Shown piece by piece: positions 1-5,771 of a stretch of 34,864 nucleotides of DNA (positions within the stretch are counted from its first letter, which is position 1; every line of letters starts with the position of its first letter). This DNA comes from Bryobacterales bacterium (GTDB lineage Bacteria > Acidobacteriota > Terriglobia > Bryobacterales > UBA6623), in assembly GCA_022825595.1 (NCBI GenBank), contig JAJDWM010000161.1:1-34864 (forward strand), read 5' to 3'. The position numbers and the translations under genes are program-made. The notes beneath the pieces were generated by a model, which saw only the letters and a program-made list of their open reading frames with translations, ran no database searches and was not told where the DNA came from.

Positions 1-116
1 ACTGGACCAAGGACGGCGCCGAGGGGGTTCTCGCCCTGCGCGCCTGCATCTTGGGCGGGCGCTACGAGGATTTCTGGGCTTGGCGAACCGAGTCACGGCT
101 GCAGGCCGCCGCGTGA
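1..116 (+). mobile_element. 3' fragment of a transposase gene (ISKra4-like), cut by the window edge
   Basis: Reading from base 3 gives an open frame of 37 codons to the stop TGA at 114-116. It starts WTKDGAEGVLALRACILGG and continues with RYEDFWAWR. The pattern W-x(2)-GAE-x(2)-L-x-LRA, then a short linker and a D-F-W motif, is what I recall of the extreme C-terminus of ISKra4-family transposases; the match is from memory. The rest of the gene lies outside the window. Being at both contig ends, it suggests assembly stopped in a multicopy insertion sequence. Confidence 0.5.
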
Positions 117-395
117 CCGCAAACCGCCTGTCGGCCAGCGCCGAACCGCCCCTTCCTCTCGCTTCAACCACTCGCCCCGGGCCCCGGCCGAGACTCGCCC
201 CCCCGATGCCCGACCTCATCGCCACGCGCAATACTGACCCACTTCGAACCCTCAGAAAGCCGAGAAATCAAAATGAAGTCGTGCACCCACTCTGCACGAG
301 AAAAACCTAAGCCCTGCCTTGCAGAGCAGTTACGGCGCAAACCAGCATCACGCTAGCTCGCCCCATGTGCCGAAGTCTGAGACTGCTGTCCGCTC
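117..395. other. Non-coding flank of the insertion sequence
   Basis: No convincing gene is visible. The right end of the putative insertion sequence should lie somewhere here. The stretch at 230-245 (caatactgacccactt) resembles terminal sequences seen in some IS elements, but without the other end no terminal inverted repeat or target duplication can be established. The promoter of the downstream sigma-factor gene should also be here, but no clear -35/-10 pair is evident. Confidence 0.4.
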
Positions 396-917
396 TTGGC
401 AGGGGACAAAGCGAGAGAGGACTGGATCGCTTGCTGCTCGCGACGATTCTTCCCGCTGGCCAATCGAATTGCCGCCGCCGATGATCTTGCCCGGGAAGCA
501 CTGCAAGTCAGTTGGATCAAGATCTTCCAAGCGGCTAACGTCAGCTTAAGAGGTCCTACGGCTTGTCCGTGGGTCGCCTCTATCGTCGCCAACAGTGCCA
601 AGGATCTTCGACGCCAAGAGCGACGACGCCGGGAAGTATCGCTTGAGATCGCGGAAATCCCCAGCGCAGGTCAAGACCTAGAAGCCATCGTGCAAGAACG
701 TCAGTTGCTCGAATTGCTGTACGAGATGATCGCAATGCTCCCGGACACATACCGACGAGTCGTGGAGTTACGGCTACAAGAGGGCCTCTCCACCAAGCAG
801 ACCGCCGGTCGCCTCGGAATCTCTCACTCCAACGTGACGACTCGCCTAAACCGGGCTGTGCGGATGCTGAAGCGCAGCGTCAAGTCCCACATGGAATCGC
901 GCCAGCCTGATCGCTAG
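396..917 (+). CDS. ECF-type RNA polymerase sigma factor
   Basis: Probable sigma-70 family extracytoplasmic-function sigma factor of 173 residues, a normal length. Residues ~25-80 match region 2 (ADDLAREALQVSWIKIF, then a W-V-A-S-I-V-A-N segment running into the basic LRRQERRRR). Residues ~103-163 match region 4 with its helix-turn-helix (LPDTYRRVVELRLQEGLS, then TKQTAGRLGISHSNVTTRL). The only start compatible with the upstream in-frame stop at 378-380 is TTG at 396, and no clear Shine-Dalgarno precedes it, so the start is uncertain or the 5' end is damaged. No anti-sigma factor gene is adjacent. Two exported-protein genes follow on the same strand and are plausible targets or partners. Confidence 0.85.
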   Translation: MAGDKAREDWIACCSRRFFPLANRIAAADDLAREALQVSWIKIFQAANVSLRGPTACPWVASIVANSAKDLRRQERRRREVSLEIAEIPSAGQDLEAIVQERQLLELLYEMIAMLPDTYRRVVELRLQEGLSTKQTAGRLGISHSNVTTRLNRAVRMLKRSVKSHMESRQPDR

Positions 918-1153
918 CTCTGACATCTTGGTGAGCCGTGGGAAGGCGTGTGCCCCTATTGGGTTCAACTTCCCGAGACTTCCTTGTGTGAGCCTCCATA
1001 GAGGCATGCTTGCTCGTCGTTGGGGCCTCCGTGCCCCCACCCCTTCAGGAGAGCAACCACCGCCTATTGAGCAATCCAGCCTTTGGAGCAAATGAGAAGA
1101 AACTTGTGACCGTTCCGCCGTTACTTACGTTTACTAGTTAGGAGAGCACCAAA

Positions 1154-1702
1154 ATGCGGCTGGAACTCATCGCTGTCATCGTTTTGACAGGTCCTGTATC
1201 CGCCATCGCGGTCACACAACCTAAGGTTGTCGCGCCCAGGGCCGACCTGTTCGACGGCCTCGATCCTGATTCTCGTGTCATAGCGTTTCTTCAGGCACCC
1301 GAATCTCCGAACCAATCCGGCTCCTGCAGTCCTGGATTACCCGAGACAAGCCTGCCGGAACGTTCTGGCTGGTTAGACTCGGTATTCGGGTGGGTCGAGG
1401 CACATGTGCTGAGGGTCGAAACGGCCCTAGCGTCGGGACTTGAGTGTGATACCGGCTGTAGCGGGCACTACCAAGGCCCGGAGCACATTCTTGGCTGCGG
1501 TCTCTACGGCGGATGCGGGAGCTACTGTGCATCCGACCCCACCCAGTTCTACTGGGAAGATGGCTGCATAGACTGCACCATCAATGATCCCGATAACGAT
1601 TGCGACGGGTGCTCGTTGGACCAAGCATGCCAACACCCACCTTTAGGCGGGGCAGACAGCAATTCGGGAGAGGGCACCAGCCCAGGAGGCGAATCCCCAT
1701 GA
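1154..1702 (+). CDS. Small exported cysteine-rich protein, unknown function
   Basis: A 182-residue protein that I do not recognise. Residues 1-~20 (MRLELIAVIVLTGPVSAIA) form a Sec-type signal peptide, so it is probably exported. The mature part holds 11 cysteines (58, 98, 102, 115, 121, 125, 138, 141, 150, 153, 159), ten of them packed into residues 98-159, which suggests a disulfide-stabilised or metal-binding module. An acidic NDPDNDCDG stretch (144-152) looks calcium-loop-like. The C-terminus is Gly/Ser/Pro-rich. The ATG is preceded by AGGAG at 1140-1144, nine bases upstream. Its stop overlaps the next start as ATGA (1699-1702), so the two are translationally coupled. It lies 236 bp after the sigma-factor gene. 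Confidence 0.75.
   Translation: MRLELIAVIVLTGPVSAIAVTQPKVVAPRADLFDGLDPDSRVIAFLQAPESPNQSGSCSPGLPETSLPERSGWLDSVFGWVEAHVLRVETALASGLECDTGCSGHYQGPEHILGCGLYGGCGSYCASDPTQFYWEDGCIDCTINDPDNDCDGCSLDQACQHPPLGGADSNSGEGTSPGGESP
1684..1689 (+). promoter_or_regulatory. Ribosome-binding site AGGAGG deciding the start at 1699
   Basis: A perfect AGGAGG lies nine bases before ATG 1699, inside the end of the upstream reading frame. It favours ATG 1699, with its signal peptide, over any earlier in-frame start for the downstream gene. The mirror copy is at 33176-33181. Confidence 0.85.
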
Positions 1703-2703
1703 AGACACCTTATCTCTCAATCCGCGGAACATGCATCCTGCTGGCCTTGCTTGTCGTGAATGCGATTAGCGCTGCCGGTCCGGATCGTGTAGACATCGGA
1801 ATCAATCTAATCCCTGGACCTGCCGAACTACGTGTCGAGACTGCCGGGATCTGCCGATGGCGGGTTTCGGTGATTCGCACGGACGCCAAGGACGAGCCAC
1901 ACTATGCTCTCATTCGCCATGATGGCGCGGTCGCGTTCCGCAACAGCTTCTGGGCAGATGGCGCGGTGCAAGCCACGATCATGGATATGGCTCCCCTCGA
2001 CAGCGGGGGGGCTGTCGTGTCGGGGGGGATGATCCAAGCGGACGGAGCGATTGCGCGAGGCGCGATGATCGTTCGACCAGACGGAAGCATAGAGCACTTC
2101 ATCCGGACGGATGACTACATCCCGCATCATGTAGCGGCCGGGCAGGACGACTCGGTCTGGGTATTCGGACGGCAGCGAGGCGACGAGGCGGGGATCGCCC
2201 GCAAGTACAGTCTCGATGGCGAATTCCAAGGCGAGTTCCTGCCTCGTTCGATGTTTGGATCGAAAGTGCATCCATCCATGCCGGCCGGCAGAGCGGGCCG
2301 TTCGTTCGCGAGACGACTTGGGGAAGGGGTCGGCTTCTATTCCGGGGTGGCAGGTGAATGGGTCGAGCTAGACGCCAATGGCGAACTCGTTCGGCGGGTG
2401 CCCCTGCCGTTGGCACAGGTTCAGTTGCTAGCAGTGACGAACTCGGGACGGGTACTGGCATGGATCTCCGACCAAAGATTCGGAATCTACGAACTTGCGC
2501 CAGGAGCGGAGTCTTGGGCAGCAATTCCGGGCTGGGTCGGCACCATCGATGCACCCCCGTCAGTGGGGTTGTTGCACGGCGCTAGGGGAGAGCTGATAGC
2601 GCTACAGGAACTGCCCGCGCTGTTGAACCTACGCTTCAGTAGCATTCCACTACAAGGGCAATCCGATCACCTTTCCCCAGGGGACTCTCCCGCACGCAAA
2701 TAG
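1699..2703 (+). CDS. Exported beta-propeller-like protein, unknown function
   Basis: A 334-residue protein starting at ATG 1699. Residues 1-~26 (MKTPYLSIRGTCILLALLVV, ending at A-I-S-A-A) are a signal peptide. The mature chain repeats short beta-strand units with D/N-G turns (HDGAVAFRN, QADGAIARGAMI, RPDGSIEHFIR, DDSVWVFGRQ, SLDGEFQGEF, DANGELVRRVPL, NSGRVLAWI). This is the pattern of NHL/SMP-30-type beta-propellers, which usually bind ligands or proteins. No catalytic motif is recognisable. Translation is coupled to the cysteine-rich protein through an ATGA overlap, so the two probably act together outside the cytoplasm. A weak stem (AGCCGC at 2702-2707 with GCGGCT at 2722-2727) follows the stop but has no T-tract. 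Confidence 0.7.
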   Translation: MKTPYLSIRGTCILLALLVVNAISAAGPDRVDIGINLIPGPAELRVETAGICRWRVSVIRTDAKDEPHYALIRHDGAVAFRNSFWADGAVQATIMDMAPLDSGGAVVSGGMIQADGAIARGAMIVRPDGSIEHFIRTDDYIPHHVAAGQDDSVWVFGRQRGDEAGIARKYSLDGEFQGEFLPRSMFGSKVHPSMPAGRAGRSFARRLGEGVGFYSGVAGEWVELDANGELVRRVPLPLAQVQLLAVTNSGRVLAWISDQRFGIYELAPGAESWAAIPGWVGTIDAPPSVGLLHGARGELIALQELPALLNLRFSSIPLQGQSDHLSPGDSPARK

Positions 2704-2932
2704 CCGCTCTTAGCTGGGACGGCGGCTTGGCTTTGGACGAGTCAGGACTGACAGAGTTGCTGGCTGGCGTTTAGATCTGCTGAACACGGGGTCTGCACCG
2801 CCAGCAGGGACGCTCGGTAAGCCGTTTGGATAGGACGGGGAGCATTTTGGGGGCTCTGTGTTCGGAGGGTGCGAAAATAAAAGCGGGGACTAGCGCTGGC
2901 TCGCGCGAGGGCTGGCGCTTCGGTTCTCTGGC

Positions 2933-3637
2933 ATGCTCTTGCTAATCGCGGCGTTTTCCTTCGAATTCGCGGGCCTCCGATCGTGCAAGCCTTGCGCCAA
3001 GGCTGGCCTGCGCTGGGCTGCGACGCTGGATCTGGCGGGAGACCGGGCCATCTTGGTCGCTAACGGCGCGGGCCGCGCGCGTGCGTCCGCCGCCGCGCGA
3101 GCGATAGTGTCCAAGGAATCGGTTCGGGCTGTGATTTCGACCGGGTTCGCGGGTGCCCTGAACCCGTCTTTTCTGGCGGGCGACGTGTTCATCGCGGATT
3201 CCGTGCGCGGTGACGAGGGGGAGTTCGCAAGCCGGTCCCCCGCCGGGCCGCTCGGCGACGTGCGGCGCGGCGCGCTGCTGACCGTGGACCGGGTGGTGCA
3301 GTCAGCTTCGGCCAAGCGCGAGCTTTGGGGGCAGGGCGCCCAGGCCGTTGATATGGAGGCGTCATCGGTCGCCGCCGTGGCTAGGGAGCACGGCTTGCCA
3401 TTCTTCTGTATCCGGGCGATCAGCGATCTCGCCGCGGAGGACATGCCTGTGGACTTCGATCGCGCGATCCGCTCCGATGGCTCGCTGTCCGCGTGGAGCG
3501 TGATCGGACAGGCGCTGCGCGCACGCGGCCGTTGGCCGGGCCTGATGCGCCTGCGCCGCGATTCGGCGGCGGCAGCCCGATCATTGGGCGCGTGCCTAGG
3601 GCGCTGCGAGTTCCCCTTGCCAGCCAGCGGCGTATGA
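2933..3637 (+). CDS. Nucleoside phosphorylase-superfamily protein (MTA/SAH nucleosidase or HpnG-like)
   Basis: A 234-residue member of the purine nucleoside phosphorylase/uridine phosphorylase superfamily. The ribose/base-binding fold shows as STGFAGALNPSFLAGDVFIA (69-88). The substrate-binding VDMEASS motif lies at 139-145, with M141 and E142 the usual ribose contacts. RAISD (161-165) carries the conserved catalytic Asp165. Relatives cleave methylthioadenosine or S-adenosylhomocysteine; the short hopanoid-associated phosphorylases (HpnG) remove adenine from adenosylhopane to yield ribosylhopane. The compact size and the dehydrogenase partners make HpnG-like activity plausible but unproven, as no other hopanoid gene is present. 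Start ATG 2933 lacks a clear Shine-Dalgarno. The stop overlaps the next gene as ATGA (3634-3637). Confidence 0.75.
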   Translation: MLLLIAAFSFEFAGLRSCKPCAKAGLRWAATLDLAGDRAILVANGAGRARASAAARAIVSKESVRAVISTGFAGALNPSFLAGDVFIADSVRGDEGEFASRSPAGPLGDVRRGALLTVDRVVQSASAKRELWGQGAQAVDMEASSVAAVAREHGLPFFCIRAISDLAAEDMPVDFDRAIRSDGSLSAWSVIGQALRARGRWPGLMRLRRDSAAAARSLGACLGRCEFPLPASGV

Positions 3638-4701
3638 CGGTTCCTGAAGCCATGACTGCCGCGGTCTATCGCGGTCGGCAGACCGTCGTTCCCGAGTCGG
3701 TTGCCGTGCCGTCGATCGGACCCGGCGAACTGCTCGTTCGAGTCGAGGCCTGCGGCATTTGCCACACCGACCTGAAGAAGATCGAGCATGACTTGTTGCC
3801 CGCTCCAAGGATCTACGGGCATGAGACCGCCGGAGTCGTTGCCCAGGTCGGGGAGGGCGTCGACAGCTATGCGGTGGGGGATCGTGTGTGTTTCTTTCAC
3901 CACATTCCGTGCTTCGATTGCCACTACTGCCGCTTCCGTGACTATGCGCAGTGCCCGACATACAAGCGGGTCGGAGTGACTGCCGGTTTCGAGCCCGCCG
4001 GCGGCGGCTTCGCCCAGTACGTGAGGGTGATGGACTGGATCGTGCGCCGAGGGGTAGAGCGGATTCCGCCTCATGCCAGCTTCGAGCGCGCGACGTTCGT
4101 CGAACCGACCAACACCTGCCTGAAGGGCTTGGCGAAACTGGCCGCGGATCCCGACGAGAGCGTGCTAGTGATGGGGCAGGGCCCGATAGGGCTGCTCTTC
4201 ACGACGCTGCTGCGTCGGCAAGGCATCCGGTCGGTCTACACCAGCGACCGGCTGGATTCTCGTTTGGAACTGTCCCGCCAATTGGGTGCCGCCGAGGCCT
4301 GGGACGCTGCCGGCGATGTGGACCGCTGCGTTCGCCGAGTCTCTAGCGGCCGGGGCGTTGATGCTGTGATCGTGGCCGCATCGGCACCCGGAATCGTCGA
4401 ACAAGCCGTATCGCTGTCCCGTCGGGGCGGACGCGTGATGCTGTTTGCCCAGACCTCCCCCACGGAGCGCTTCGAACTCGACGGCAAGAGCCTGTGTGCC
4501 GAGGACCGCGCTGTGTTCGGTTCGTACAGCGCGTGCGCCGACTTGCAGTCCGAGTCTGCGGCCGCGGTCTGGGACCCCGACTTCCCGGCGGATGCGCTCG
4601 TCTCGCACCGATTTCGGCTGGACGAGTTCGAATCCGGCATGCGCTTGGCATCCCGGCCTCGAGAAGGTGCCTTGAAGCTGCTCGTCATGCCACAGGAGTG
4701 A
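3634..4701 (+). CDS. Zinc-dependent medium-chain alcohol dehydrogenase, probably NAD-linked
   Basis: A 355-residue medium-chain dehydrogenase/reductase of typical length. Catalytic-zinc ligands are visible: C43 in GICHTD, H63/E64 in YGHETAG, and E157 in VEPTNTCLKG. The structural-zinc lobe has four cysteines (93, 96, 99, 107; CX2CX2CX7C). The Rossmann loop is GQGPIG at 181-186. The following strand ends in an acidic residue (YTSDRLDSR, D205), which in this family usually favours NAD over NADP. The substrate is unknown. I chose ATG 3634 because it forms an ATGA overlap with the upstream phosphorylase gene; ATG 3652 is an alternative. It is the middle gene of a tight three-gene operon. Confidence 0.85.
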   Translation: MTVPEAMTAAVYRGRQTVVPESVAVPSIGPGELLVRVEACGICHTDLKKIEHDLLPAPRIYGHETAGVVAQVGEGVDSYAVGDRVCFFHHIPCFDCHYCRFRDYAQCPTYKRVGVTAGFEPAGGGFAQYVRVMDWIVRRGVERIPPHASFERATFVEPTNTCLKGLAKLAADPDESVLVMGQGPIGLLFTTLLRRQGIRSVYTSDRLDSRLELSRQLGAAEAWDAAGDVDRCVRRVSSGRGVDAVIVAASAPGIVEQAVSLSRRGGRVMLFAQTSPTERFELDGKSLCAEDRAVFGSYSACADLQSESAAAVWDPDFPADALVSHRFRLDEFESGMRLASRPREGALKLLVMPQE

Positions 4702-4702
4702 G

Positions 4703-5767
4703 ATGCAACCGCGGCGAGACATGCTGGCTTGCGTTCTGCATGGCCAAGAAGACCTCCGCATGGAGCGCGTTGCGGTTCCGACCGTGGGTCCGGCCGACCT
4801 GTTGGTCCGGGTCCGTGCCGCGCTCACCTGCGGGACCGACCTGAAGGTCTACCGGCGCGGGCACCACGCCCGCATGATCACCCTGCCGGCCGCGCTGGGC
4901 CACGAATTGTCCGGAGACGTCGTGGAGACTGGCTCGGCCGTGCGCTCGTTCAACGTCGGTGACCGCATCGTGGCGGCTAACTCGGCACCCTGCCACAAGT
5001 GCTTCTTCTGCCGCCAGGGCGAGAAGAACCTGTGCGAGAACCTGCTCTTCAACAACGGAGCCTACGCGGAGTACATCAGGATTCCCGGGCCTATCGTGGA
5101 CTGCAACACGCATATCCTCCCCTCCGAGGTCGACTACCGCGACGCCGCTCTGTCCGAGCCGCTGGCATGCGTGCTGAAGGGAATCGACGATACCGGGGTC
5201 AAACCTGGCGACACCGTCACCATCATTGGCCTGGGGCCGATCGGGCTGATGTTCGTGCGAGTCGCCAAGATCGCGGGGGCCCGCGTGATCGCTATCGGCA
5301 GGCGCCAGGTCCAGCTCGACAGGGCGGAGCATCTTGGAGCGGAGGTGTTGATCGAGTCGCATCGCGGCGACGACCCGACGGACGAGGTCCGGCGGCACAC
5401 CCGCGGCGGCAGGGGGTCGGACGCGGTGATCGAAGCGGTCGGCTCCCCGCACGCTTGGCGCCAGGCGGTATCCATGGTCCGCTCGGGCGGCAGGGTGAAT
5501 TTCTTCGGCGGATGCCCGAAGCAGACGGTCGTTTGCTTGGACACGGGCAGACTGCACTATTCCTCCCTCACCCTCAGAGCGACGTTTCACCACACGCCGG
5601 ACCACATCCGAGAAGCCTTGGAACTGATCAGTCGCGGCGAAGTGCACGCGCGCGACTTCATCGCGGGCGAGGTCCCGCTGACGGAGTTGGCCACGGCGTT
5701 CCGGCAGTGGGCGAGCCGTAGAGGCCAGCTCAAGATAGCCATCCTGCCCGACCACGGGCAGTCTTGA
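4703..5767 (+). CDS. Zinc-dependent medium-chain dehydrogenase (threonine/sorbitol dehydrogenase-like), possibly NADP-linked
   Basis: A 354-residue second medium-chain dehydrogenase, one base after the first one ends. Zinc ligands: C43 (LTCGTD), H67/E68 (LGHELSG) and E152 (SEPLACVLKG). Structural-zinc cysteines are 97, 100, 103 and 111. The Rossmann motif is GLGPIG (176-181). The second strand ends AIGRRQVQ, with arginines where the partner enzyme has an acidic residue, which suggests NADP use. AGGAG at 4694-4698 lies only four bases before ATG 4703; ATG 4721 (MLACVLHG), a more typical family N-terminus, may be the real start. Substrate unknown. It converges on the glnE-like gene with four bases between stop codons. 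Confidence 0.85.
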   Translation: MQPRRDMLACVLHGQEDLRMERVAVPTVGPADLLVRVRAALTCGTDLKVYRRGHHARMITLPAALGHELSGDVVETGSAVRSFNVGDRIVAANSAPCHKCFFCRQGEKNLCENLLFNNGAYAEYIRIPGPIVDCNTHILPSEVDYRDAALSEPLACVLKGIDDTGVKPGDTVTIIGLGPIGLMFVRVAKIAGARVIAIGRRQVQLDRAEHLGAEVLIESHRGDDPTDEVRRHTRGGRGSDAVIEAVGSPHAWRQAVSMVRSGGRVNFFGGCPKQTVVCLDTGRLHYSSLTLRATFHHTPDHIREALELISRGEVHARDFIAGEVPLTELATAFRQWASRRGQLKIAILPDHGQS

Positions 5768-5771
5768 GCGG

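Noticed and set aside
2891-2920. Imperfect palindrome around CTCGCGCGAG just before the phosphorylase gene
   Set aside because: G/C-rich self-complementarity is common by chance here, and no repeated or operator-like context supports a regulatory site.
2890-4074. Long minus-strand open frame (394 codons) opposite the phosphorylase and first dehydrogenase genes
   Set aside because: It is an antisense shadow of two well-supported genes in high-GC DNA, with an Arg/Ser/Pro/Ala-rich translation and no domain.
4685-5755. Minus-strand open frame of 356 codons opposite the second dehydrogenase
   Set aside because: The sense strand encodes a complete zinc-dependent dehydrogenase with all motifs; the antisense product has no recognisable features.
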